From Mogibacterium diversum (GTDB lineage: Bacteria; Bacillota; Clostridia; Peptostreptococcales; Anaerovoracaceae), in the NCBI RefSeq assembly GCF_002998925.1, contig NZ_CP027228.1, positions 496,001 through 560,000 on the forward strand: a stretch of DNA of 64,000 nt. Reading direction: 5' to 3'. The notes beneath the pieces were generated by a model, which made no database searches, was not told the origin of the DNA, and saw only the letters and a program-made list of their open reading frames with translations. The translations under genes and the position numbers were made by a program. This document shows positions 36,070 to 43,817 of this stretch, piece by piece. Position 1 is the first letter of the stretch; each line of letters opens with the position of its first letter.

Positions 36070-36555
36070 ATGTACGCAATTATTAAAACAGGCGGTAAGC
36101 AGTATAGAGTACAGGAGAATGACGTACTTAAGGTTGAAAAGCTTAACGCTGCAGTTGGAGAGACAGTTACCTTTGATGAGGTTGTAGCTGTTGGAGGAGA
36201 CAAACTTCAGGTAGGTACACCATTTGTTGAAGGTTGTGCAGTTCAGGCCGAGGTACTCGAGCAGGGTAAGAACGAAAAAGTTATTATCTTTAAGTACAAG
36301 GCTAAGAAGGACTACAGAAGAAAGAATGGTCACAGACAGCCATACACTCTAGTTAAGGTTACAGGCATTGGCGCAGCAGCTAAGAAGGCAGCTCCAGCTA
36401 AGGCTAAGACTACAGAGAAGGCAGAGAAGTCTGAAGTGAAGGCTTCGCTATCAATGAAGAAGGAAGAGCTTCTAGAGATTGCTAAGAATCTTGGAGTTGA
36501 GGTTCCTTCAAAGGCTACTAAGGCTGATATTCTTTCAGCAATTGAATCTAAGTAA
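36070..36555 (+). CDS. rplU: 50S ribosomal protein L21 with a C-terminal extension
   Basis: Protein of 161 residues. The first about 100 residues are a normal L21 (MYAIIKTGGKQYRV, then DYRRKNGHRQPYT). They are followed by an Ala/Lys-rich linker and a final helical unit (residues about 126-161, MKKEELLEIAKNLG then KATKADILSAIES) resembling SAP or Rho-N/HeH domains that bind nucleic acid. Typical L21 is only about 103 residues. GAGGAGG stands before the ATG. rpmA follows by 31 bases without prp between them. Confidence 0.96.
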   Translation: MYAIIKTGGKQYRVQENDVLKVEKLNAAVGETVTFDEVVAVGGDKLQVGTPFVEGCAVQAEVLEQGKNEKVIIFKYKAKKDYRRKNGHRQPYTLVKVTGIGAAAKKAAPAKAKTTEKAEKSEVKASLSMKKEELLEIAKNLGVEVPSKATKADILSAIESK

Positions 36556-36586
36556 TTAAGAATTTCAATATAGGAGGTGACTAGTC

Positions 36587-36847
36587 ATGTCAAGTAAAAA
36601 AGGAGTAGGTAGTTCCAAGAACGGTCGTGATTCCGAGTCCAAACGCTTGGGACTTAAGATAGGTGCGGGACAGTATGTAAGTGCTGGAAGCATTCTTGTT
36701 AGACAGAGAGGAACAAAGTTCCACCCTGGTAACAATGTTGGTATCGGTGGAGATGATACTCTATTTGCAAAGATCGATGGCAACGTTAAGTTTGAGAGAT
36801 TTGACAAGAAGAGAAAGCAGATCAGCGTATACAGCGAAGAAGCTTAA
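36587..36847 (+). CDS. rpmA: 50S ribosomal protein L27
   Basis: Protein of 86 residues of the peptidyl-transferase region. It begins MSSKKGVGSSKNGRDSESKRLG, that is, in the mature form. Firmicutes L27 usually carries a short LxLQFFA-type leader removed by the protease Prp. Here an in-frame TGA at 36578-36580, just before the start, rules out such an extension. AGGAGG precedes the ATG. Confidence 0.97.
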   Translation: MSSKKGVGSSKNGRDSESKRLGLKIGAGQYVSAGSILVRQRGTKFHPGNNVGIGGDDTLFAKIDGNVKFERFDKKRKQISVYSEEA

Positions 36848-36853
36848 ACTTAT

Positions 36854-36882
36854 TGACCCCTTATTTCAAGGGGTCATTTTTA
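36854..36882 (+). terminator. Rho-independent terminator of rplU-rpmA
   Basis: TGACCCCTT/AAGGGGTCA perfect stem (36854-36862/36868-36876) followed by TTTTT. Confidence 0.95.
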
Positions 36883-36899
36883 ATATATTGGAGAAATAA

Positions 36900-38183
36900 A
36901 TGTTCGTAGATAGAGCTGAAATAATTATTACATCTGGAAAAGGTGGAGATGGAGCCGTAACCTTTAGACGAGAGCCATACGTTCCAGAAGGTGGTCCAGA
37001 TGGAGGCGATGGAGGCGATGGAGGTAATATTATATTTGTTGCCGATAATAACCTTCGCACACTAATGGATTTTAAATACAAGCGCAAGTATGAAGCTGAA
37101 AATGGTCAAAACGGTATGCGTCGTAAGAAATACGGTAAGCGCGGGGAGGATTTGGAGATAAGAGTTCCTGTTGGAACCATGATTATTGACAAAGAATCAG
37201 GACTTCTGATGAAGGATATGGCGCATAACGGGGATACGCTTGTCGCAGCAAAAGGTGGTAAAGGTGGAAAGGGTAACGTTCATTTTAAGAATTCCATCAG
37301 ACAAGCACCTAATTTTGCTGAGGCTGGTGAATTACCTAAAGTTAGAACTGTAATTCTGGAGCTTAAACTCATCGCTGATGTAGGACTCGTTGGTTTCCCT
37401 AATGTTGGAAAATCAACGTTACTTTCCGTTTCTACATGTGCAAAACCTAAAGTTGCAAATTATCACTTCACGACTATAGATCCCAATCTTGGGGTAGTTG
37501 ATCTATATGACAAAAGCTTTGTGATGGCAGATATTGCGGGAATTATAGAAGGTGCACATGAAGGTATGGGGCTCGGAATTAAGTTCCTAAAGCATATTGA
37601 GCGCACAAAGGTTCTTATTCATGTAGTTGATGTTTCTGGCAGTGAAGGCAGGGACCCAATAGATGATTATAAGAAGATAATTGATGAGCTAAGAAAGTAC
37701 GATGAAAGGCTGCTGGCAAAGCCTATGCTTGTAGCTGCAAACAAGATAGATGCCGTTTGCGATGAGGAAAAGCTAACAGAATTTATTGAATTTGTTGAAA
37801 ATGAAGGCAAAAGAGTATTCAAGATTTCTGCTGCGGCTAGACAAGGTATACAAGAACTTCTTAATGCTACAATCAATGAGCTAGATAATTATGTTGAACC
37901 AGAAGCGGAAGAAGTTGAATACTTTGATTTTGAGAAGGATGAGCTCGATGAAGACTTCAAGAAACTTAAGGCCTATAGAGCGTATGACGGCGCTTTTGTT
38001 CTCGAAGGTAAGCAGCTTTCTAAAATCTTTAGATCTACTAATTTTACGGATACAGGTTCAATGCGATATTTGTATAAATTTATTGTGGATAGAGGCGGCA
38101 TTAAAATGCTAAAGAAGATTGGTTTGAAAGAGGGAGATACGGTTAGAATAGAAGACTATGAGTTTGAATATTACGATGACTAG
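36900..38183 (+). CDS. obg: GTPase Obg
   Basis: Protein of 427 residues needed for ribosome assembly and stress adaptation. The Gly-rich Obg domain (about 1-158) contains GGxGG repeats, followed by the GTPase with GFPNVGKST, DIAGIIEGAHEGMGLGIKFLKH and NKID. The OCT domain (about 340-427) closes it. Gene order rplU-rpmA-obg is widely conserved. A weak site GGAGAAATA precedes the ATG, so read-through from the upstream terminator may supply transcripts. Confidence 0.96.
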   Translation: MFVDRAEIIITSGKGGDGAVTFRREPYVPEGGPDGGDGGDGGNIIFVADNNLRTLMDFKYKRKYEAENGQNGMRRKKYGKRGEDLEIRVPVGTMIIDKESGLLMKDMAHNGDTLVAAKGGKGGKGNVHFKNSIRQAPNFAEAGELPKVRTVILELKLIADVGLVGFPNVGKSTLLSVSTCAKPKVANYHFTTIDPNLGVVDLYDKSFVMADIAGIIEGAHEGMGLGIKFLKHIERTKVLIHVVDVSGSEGRDPIDDYKKIIDELRKYDERLLAKPMLVAANKIDAVCDEEKLTEFIEFVENEGKRVFKISAAARQGIQELLNATINELDNYVEPEAEEVEYFDFEKDELDEDFKKLKAYRAYDGAFVLEGKQLSKIFRSTNFTDTGSMRYLYKFIVDRGGIKMLKKIGLKEGDTVRIEDYEFEYYDD

Positions 38184-38271
38184 GTAATTAATTTTCTTTC
38201 AAGCTTCTAAATCTTTCATGTGGCTAAAATTATATCTAGACACTACATGATGTACTTAAGATATTATAAGC

Positions 38272-38323
38272 AAAATAGGTGGATACATAATTGCATTATT
38301 TGCAGTATGTATTCACCTATTTT
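38272..38323 (+). terminator. terminator of obg
   Basis: AAAATAGGTGGATACATA pairs with TATGTATTCACCTATTTT, a long nearly perfect stem, followed by ACATTAAAAA; the tail is only partly T-rich, so the 3' arm itself supplies the U-tract. Confidence 0.75.
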
Positions 38324-38501
38324 ACATTAAAAACCTATATAAAAAATATTTAATACTGTATTGCCAATCTAGAGTGCATTGATTTATATGGGGTTTTATG
38401 TTGTAAAATAATTATAAATAATATATATTTACATGTTCCTGACTTTCTGATAGACTGTTGCAAAATAATTTTCTAAATTGTATTATCTATGTAGTTGAAT
38501 C

Positions 38502-38517
38502 TACCCCCGGAAGGGGT
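38502..38517 (+). promoter_or_regulatory. hairpin sequestering a ribosome-binding site
   Basis: TACCCC (38502-38507) can pair with GGGGTA (38513-38518) around CGGAA. The GGAAGGGG that should act as Shine-Dalgarno for the ATG at 38523 lies in the 3' arm, so the helix would block initiation. Confidence 0.4.
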
Positions 38518-38522
38518 AATAT

Positions 38523-39155
38523 ATGAAAAAAACAAATAATGACCTGATAAATCACTTAATTGATTGTATTAGATTCCAATTTGCGAAGGATAGAAAGCTT
38601 AAATACAAGGTTGCACTTGTTGTTGTTATCTTCATTGGAGCTACAGGAATACATATGAAATCTAGTAATGCTGATACTATCAAGCTTGATAAGACAGAAA
38701 AAGTCAAGGAAAAGGAACGCCCTCAAGCAGTAGATGAATTTTACATAGATATAAGTGGCGCCGTTAATTCACCTGGAGTATATAAGGTCAAGAAAAAAAC
38801 TAGAGTTTTTGAACTTATTGAAAAAGCAGGTGGTCTAAAATCAGATGCTAATCTGGACGCATTAAATCAAGCAGAGTTTGTTCAAGATGGTCAGAAAATC
38901 GTTATACCGAGCAATGGAGGTGGGGATATAACTAGAGAAAATGAGGATAAATCGAACAATGATGGTGGGATAATTAATATTAATTTGGCAGACAAGTCTA
39001 AACTCATGAGCCTCCCTGGCGTTGGGGATGCGATTGCACAGAGGATTATTGATTATCGAAAGGACCATAGGTTTTCAAAAGTTGAAGATTTGAAGCAAGT
39101 TAAAGGTATTGGAGACGCTACATTTGAGAAGTTAAAAAATATGATTACTGTTTAA
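38523..39155 (+). CDS. comEA: ComEA-like DNA-binding protein
   Basis: Protein of 210 residues. A signal anchor (about 28-45) is followed by an SLBB domain (FYIDISGAVNSPGVYKV...) and two helix-hairpin-helix repeats (NLADKSKLMSLPGVG, then DLKQVKGIGDATF). This is the layout of ComEA, the extracellular DNA receptor of natural competence. The neighbour downstream is not comEC, so the usual competence operon is not complete here. Length matches the Bacillus protein (about 205 residues). Confidence 0.9.
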   Translation: MKKTNNDLINHLIDCIRFQFAKDRKLKYKVALVVVIFIGATGIHMKSSNADTIKLDKTEKVKEKERPQAVDEFYIDISGAVNSPGVYKVKKKTRVFELIEKAGGLKSDANLDALNQAEFVQDGQKIVIPSNGGGDITRENEDKSNNDGGIININLADKSKLMSLPGVGDAIAQRIIDYRKDHRFSKVEDLKQVKGIGDATFEKLKNMITV

Positions 39156-39201
39156 TGTTTAAGTGTGGGCATTAATATTAATGAAAGAGGGAATTATTAT
39201 T

Positions 39202-39813
39202 ATGAATAACAAGCATAATCCGATGAAAAATTTTTACTCTATTAAAAATAATGAATCTATATCATTTGACGCAGAAGATGCGTTATCGTTAGTGTTTGCT
39301 TCTTGTTTAAATCATGATTGTAAAGTTAGTAAGTGTACATCGTTCAACTATTTCAGAGATTTGAAACTAAGAATTTTGTATGCTGAAATTAAAAAGATAA
39401 TTAATTGCATGGATGAAGGCGATTATGATCTAAGTCAGTTAGTAGATGATCACATTTTGAGAAGTGCATTTGCTGGTTCTGTTTTTATGAAAGATGGAAT
39501 GGGGGCAAGTTATTTAGTAGAAGCAGTCATAGTATGTAAGCAACTGCTAGCACGTCAAAACGTTATTATTGCTGGAGAGATATATCGACAAGTTGCAGAG
39601 CGATTTCATGTATCTCCTGAGGCTGTGGAAAAGGCTATTCGATACTTTACAAAAGAATTATGGATGGTTTGTAAAGATAAAACTAAATGTCTTGCTATTT
39701 ATAATTTTGTGTTTCCTAGTTTAAATTCGCCACCTACAAATAAAGATACCATCGTTTTCATGGCTATTAAAATGCTAGAAATACAGAAACTATTAGAGGC
39801 TTTAGCTATATAA
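39202..39813 (+). CDS. Spo0A C-terminal-domain-like DNA-binding protein
   Basis: Protein of 203 residues. Residues about 98-195 match the DNA-binding domain of Spo0A: GASYLVEAVIVC, IYRQVAERFHVSPEAVEKAIRYFTKELW and SPPTNKDTIVFMAIKM align with the Spo0A segments ending in ERAIRHAIEVAW and KPTNSEFIAMVADK. There is no receiver domain. The N-terminal 90 residues are helical with several Cys/His and unrecognised. Start choices at 39163 and 39181 are open too, but GAGGG at 39187-39191 favours 39202. In this apparently non-sporulating organism it may be a repurposed transcription factor. Confidence 0.65.
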   Translation: MNNKHNPMKNFYSIKNNESISFDAEDALSLVFASCLNHDCKVSKCTSFNYFRDLKLRILYAEIKKIINCMDEGDYDLSQLVDDHILRSAFAGSVFMKDGMGASYLVEAVIVCKQLLARQNVIIAGEIYRQVAERFHVSPEAVEKAIRYFTKELWMVCKDKTKCLAIYNFVFPSLNSPPTNKDTIVFMAIKMLEIQKLLEALAI

Positions 39814-39930
39814 AGTACAATCTTTAGAACCTTTAATTTCGTTGAATGCACTATTGAATCGTGATAAACTGTAAATATTATATTAATTGTTCAACTTGCT
39901 ATTAGTACATGAAAGTAAAGGTATGTAAGT

Positions 39931-42900
39931 ATGAGTAGAGTAAAAAGGGTTAAAAAGACTATGGATGGCAACACGGCTGCGGCCCATGTTGCTTATGCTT
40001 TCTCTGAAGTTTCAGCGATTTACCCAATAACACCATCTTCTGTTATGGCTGAGGTAATTGATAAATGGGCTTCTGAAGGAAGAAAAAACTTATTTGGAGA
40101 GAAGGTACGCGTTGTAGAGATGCAATCTGAGGGTGGAGCTGCTGGAGCAGTTCATGGTTCACTTAATGCGGGCGCTTTGACCAGCACCTATACAGCATCT
40201 CAGGGTCTTCTTCTGATGATTCCTAATATGTATAAGATTGCTGGAGAACGATTACCAGGCGTTTTCCACGTTGCTGCTAGAGCTGTTTCGACGCATGCAC
40301 TTTCTATTTTTGGTGATCATTCTGATGTTATGGCTGCAAGGGCAACTGGTGTAGGTATGATTGCTGCAAATAGCCCACAGGAGGTTATGGATTTAGCTGC
40401 TGTATCGCACCTAGCTTCTATTAAAGCGAGCCTACCAATTGTACATTTCTTTGATGGGTTTAGGACAAGTCATGAACAGCAGAAGATTGAAGTATGGGAT
40501 TATGAAACACTTGATTCGATGCTTGATCATGATGCTGTAGATAGATTCAAGCAGCATGCTAATAACCCATGTCATCCACATCTGATGGGTTCTGCTGAAC
40601 AGCCAGAGACATTTTTCCAGCATAATGAAGCTAGAAATGTATTTTATGATGAATCTGTAGATATAATTAAAGGCGTAATGGATCAGGTTAATGAGAGTAT
40701 TGGCACTGATTACAAGCCATTTAACTATTATGGTGCAAAAGATGCAACCGATGTAATCATTGCCATGGGCTCTGTATGTGAAACTGCTGCTGAAGTGGTT
40801 GACTATCTAAATGAAAATGGTAGAAAAGTTGGACTAATAAAGGTTAGGCTCTTTAGACCATTCTCTAGCAAGTATTTACTGCAGGAGATTCCTAGAACCG
40901 TAAAAAATATCGCAGTTCTTGATAGGACTAAGGAGCCTGGTTCAAATGGAGAACCACTTTACCTCGATGTTGTGTCTGCACTAGCAGATTCGGATGATTT
41001 AAATCCTAGATTAACAAGAGGTCGCTATGGACTTGGATCTAAAGATACTCAGCCGGGTGACATTATCGCTGTTTATGACAACATGGCTGCTGATAATCCA
41101 AAGAAAGAATTCACTATTTCTATCAACGACGACGTTACCAATCTTTCTCTAGAGAGAACTTCAAATCCGATTGTTTCTGCAAAAGGAACAGTTGCATGTA
41201 AATTCTGGGGACTCGGTGCTGATGGAACGGTTGGCGCTAATAAGAATAGCGTCAAAATTATTGGAGATCATACCGATAAGTATGTTCAAGCATATTTCCA
41301 GTATGATTCTAAAAAATCTGGTGGTGTAACCATATCTCATCTAAGATTTGGAGATGAACCTATTAGATCAACTTACTATGTGAATTCTGCAGATTTCATA
41401 GCCTGCCACAGTGCAGCGTACATGCATAAGTATGATATCGTTCAAGACGTTAATCCAGGTGGTAAATTCCTTCTGAATTGCAGTTGGACAGATGAAGAGT
41501 TAGAAACACATCTTCCTGATGCAGCAAAGAAATATATTGCTGACAATAATATAGAATTCTACACTTGTGATGCAGTTAAACTTGCTAATCAGGTTGGGCT
41601 CGGCTCAAGAAGAACTAACACTGTACTGCAGGCCGCTTTCTTTAAGATTTCTAATATAATGCCTATTGATGAAGCTATAGAGTACATGAAGTCTGCTATC
41701 AAGAAGAGCTACATGAATAAAGGTGAGGATATTGTTAATATGAACTGTAACGCTGTAGATGCTGGGGTTACTCATGTTCATAAAGTTAAAGCACCAGAGA
41801 GATGGAAGACTATTACAGTTTCAACAAATAAAGAACAGCTTCAGTCAGATAGACCAGACCTTAAGAAGTATCTCAATGATATTTTAACAACTGATGCTGC
41901 GATGAAGGGTGATGAGATTCCTACATCCAAATTTTTAGATGTTGCAGATGGAATGATTCCAGCAGGAACCGCAGCATACGAAAAGCGTGGGATTGCCATA
42001 GATGTTCCTCTATGGATTTCTGAAAACTGTATTCAGTGTAACTTGTGCGCATACTCTTGCCCGCATGGGGTTATTAGAGCATTTGCTTTAAGCGAAGCCG
42101 ACGCAGAAGCAGCGCAGGCAACAACTTTAAAATCAAAAGCCAATCCAGATCATAAATTTATGATTTCCATATCTACAGTGAACTGTACGGGTTGTGGCTC
42201 ATGTGTTCAGGTGTGCCCTGCTAAGGAAAAAGCTCTTAAGATGATACCTTATGAAGATGAGAGGTCAGCGGAACAGCAGAGGGTGTTTGATTATGCTAAT
42301 GACCATACAGATGAGAATGTATTAGATGGCAATGTAGATACTCCTCGTAACGTAAGCTTTATTAAGCCACTGCTTGAATTCTCAGGTGCTTGTCCAGGCT
42401 GTGGTGAGACGCCTTATGCTAGACTTGTAACACAGCTATTCGGTGATAGAATGTTTATCGCAAATGCGACGGGATGTTCTTCAATTTGGGGTGGTAGTGC
42501 ACCAAGTACCCCTTACACTATAAACCGTGAAGGAAGAGGGCCAGCATGGTCCAATTCATTATTCGAAGACAATGCTGAGTTTGGACTTGGAATGGCTGTT
42601 TCGATGAATACTCGCCGTAAAGAAATGAAGTCGGCAGTTAAGAGACTTGCAGAAAAGAGTGAATTCTGTGATGTCGCAACGGAATGGCTTGATGGAATGG
42701 AAGATAGCCGTAAGGCTGAAAGCGCTGCTAGAAAGCTAATAGAAGTTTGCAAGGATAGTGATGATGCTGATGCTAAATTTGTTGCAAAAAATGCTGATCT
42801 ACTTCCAAAACCTTCTATATGGATATTCGGTGGTGACGGATGGGCTTATGATATCGGATACGGTGGTCTCGACCATGTAATCGCTTCCGGTGAAAATGTA

Positions 42901-43467
42901 AATATTCTGGTATTTGACACTGAAGTATACTCGAATACTGGAGGACAAGCTTCTAAGTCTACTCCGGCTGGTGCTATAGCACAGTTTGCTGCAGCTGGTA
43001 AGGCTGTAGGCAAAAAGAACCTTGCGGAAATTGCAATGGCTTATGGTTATGTGTATGTGGCACAAGTTGCAATGGGTGCTAACCCTACACAGACTTTGAC
43101 GGCTCTAAAAGAAGCAGAAGCATACGATGGGCCTTCCATTGTCATTGCTTATTCGCCTTGTATAAATCACGGAATTAGAGCCGGAATGAACTGCTCTATG
43201 AACGAGATGAAGAAAGCGGTTCAGTCTGGTTATTGGAACCTCTTCAGATTTGATCCAAGAAAAGCTATTGAGGGTGATGGTAATCCGTTCACTCTTGATA
43301 GTAAAAAACCAACTCTTGAGTATAAAGAGTTTTTAGATGGAGAAGTTCGATACAGGGCATTAGAGCAATCGAATCCAGAAAGAGCAAAGAAGCTATTTGA
43401 CGAGGCAGCTAAACAAGCTGAAGCGAGATACGAAGATCTTGTGAAAAGAAGCAAGGGATTTAAATAA
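39931..43467 (+). CDS. nifJ: pyruvate:ferredoxin (flavodoxin) oxidoreductase
   Basis: Large single-chain enzyme of 1178 residues that oxidises pyruvate to acetyl-CoA and CO2 and reduces ferredoxin. The order of domains is complete: N-terminal pyrimidine-binding domain (MDGNTAAAHVAYAFSEVSAIYPITPSSVMAE), the gamma/beta parts, a two-cluster ferredoxin domain (CIQCNLCAYSCP and CTGCGSCVQVCP), and TPP-binding GDGWAYDIGYGG...NTGGQ. Its presence marks an anaerobic fermentative metabolism. A short ribosome-like GTAAGT precedes the ATG; the SD is weak for so important a gene. Confidence 0.97.
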   Translation: MSRVKRVKKTMDGNTAAAHVAYAFSEVSAIYPITPSSVMAEVIDKWASEGRKNLFGEKVRVVEMQSEGGAAGAVHGSLNAGALTSTYTASQGLLLMIPNMYKIAGERLPGVFHVAARAVSTHALSIFGDHSDVMAARATGVGMIAANSPQEVMDLAAVSHLASIKASLPIVHFFDGFRTSHEQQKIEVWDYETLDSMLDHDAVDRFKQHANNPCHPHLMGSAEQPETFFQHNEARNVFYDESVDIIKGVMDQVNESIGTDYKPFNYYGAKDATDVIIAMGSVCETAAEVVDYLNENGRKVGLIKVRLFRPFSSKYLLQEIPRTVKNIAVLDRTKEPGSNGEPLYLDVVSALADSDDLNPRLTRGRYGLGSKDTQPGDIIAVYDNMAADNPKKEFTISINDDVTNLSLERTSNPIVSAKGTVACKFWGLGADGTVGANKNSVKIIGDHTDKYVQAYFQYDSKKSGGVTISHLRFGDEPIRSTYYVNSADFIACHSAAYMHKYDIVQDVNPGGKFLLNCSWTDEELETHLPDAAKKYIADNNIEFYTCDAVKLANQVGLGSRRTNTVLQAAFFKISNIMPIDEAIEYMKSAIKKSYMNKGEDIVNMNCNAVDAGVTHVHKVKAPERWKTITVSTNKEQLQSDRPDLKKYLNDILTTDAAMKGDEIPTSKFLDVADGMIPAGTAAYEKRGIAIDVPLWISENCIQCNLCAYSCPHGVIRAFALSEADAEAAQATTLKSKANPDHKFMISISTVNCTGCGSCVQVCPAKEKALKMIPYEDERSAEQQRVFDYANDHTDENVLDGNVDTPRNVSFIKPLLEFSGACPGCGETPYARLVTQLFGDRMFIANATGCSSIWGGSAPSTPYTINREGRGPAWSNSLFEDNAEFGLGMAVSMNTRRKEMKSAVKRLAEKSEFCDVATEWLDGMEDSRKAESAARKLIEVCKDSDDADAKFVAKNADLLPKPSIWIFGGDGWAYDIGYGGLDHVIASGENVNILVFDTEVYSNTGGQASKSTPAGAIAQFAAAGKAVGKKNLAEIAMAYGYVYVAQVAMGANPTQTLTALKEAEAYDGPSIVIAYSPCINHGIRAGMNCSMNEMKKAVQSGYWNLFRFDPRKAIEGDGNPFTLDSKKPTLEYKEFLDGEVRYRALEQSNPERAKKLFDEAAKQAEARYEDLVKRSKGFK

Positions 43468-43495
43468 ATAGTTTAAATAAATAGTTTAAATAAAT
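43459..43495 (+). repeat. 13-base tandem repeat at the nifJ stop
   Basis: TTTAAATAAATAG is present in about 2.8 tandem copies (period 13). The first copy contains the real stop TAA (43465-43467). The period is not a multiple of three, so every frame is closed within it. Confidence 0.7.
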
Positions 43496-43496
43496 T

Positions 43497-43535
43497 GCAT
43501 GTCATACTCGCTATGCGGGTATGGCATGTTTATCT
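43497..43535 (+). terminator. terminator of nifJ
   Basis: GCATGTCATACTCGC pairs with GCGGGTATGGCATGT around TAT, with several G-T pairs, then TTTATCT. Confidence 0.75.
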
Positions 43536-43561
43536 AATTAGAAAAAAAGAAAAGGTGCAAG

Positions 43562-43729
43562 ATGAAAAAAGAAAAAATCGATAGAATTAATGAGCTCGCA
43601 AAAAAAAGCAAGAGCGAAGGTTTAACAGTTGAGGAGACGTTGGAACAAGCAGAACTCCGCAAGGAATTTCTGGCTGATATTAAAAAAGATGTAAAAAGTC
43701 AACTTGAATGCATAGAAATTGTCGATTAA
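43562..43729 (+). CDS. DUF896 (YnzC/UPF0291) family small protein
   Basis: Small protein of 55 residues. The pattern of MKKEKIDRINELAKK, EGLTVEE and ELRKEFL, ending in VKSQLECI, is the DUF896 family of short helical-hairpin proteins seen in Bacillus and clostridia (YnzC, SOS-linked in some hosts). The ribosome site AAAGGTG precedes the ATG. It sits between nifJ and alaS and is too small to be found by length-limited gene calls. Function unknown. Confidence 0.85.
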   Translation: MKKEKIDRINELAKKSKSEGLTVEETLEQAELRKEFLADIKKDVKSQLECIEIVD

Positions 43730-43817
43730 TTATAATTCTTAATGCTCTAATTACTTGTGAATATCGATATTTCAGTATAAAATATAAGCATTGTATATAA
43801 AGGGAGATTTTTTTTAA

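Larger units (their letters stand above)
38184..38522 (+). other. intergenic region with terminator and SD hairpin
   Basis: It contains the obg terminator (38272-38323) and a hairpin over the ribosome site of the comEA-like gene (38502-38517). The rest is AT-rich with no convincing gene. Confidence 0.6.

Noticed and set aside
43730..43817. T-box leader for alaS
   Set aside because: The 88-base gap is too short for a T-box.
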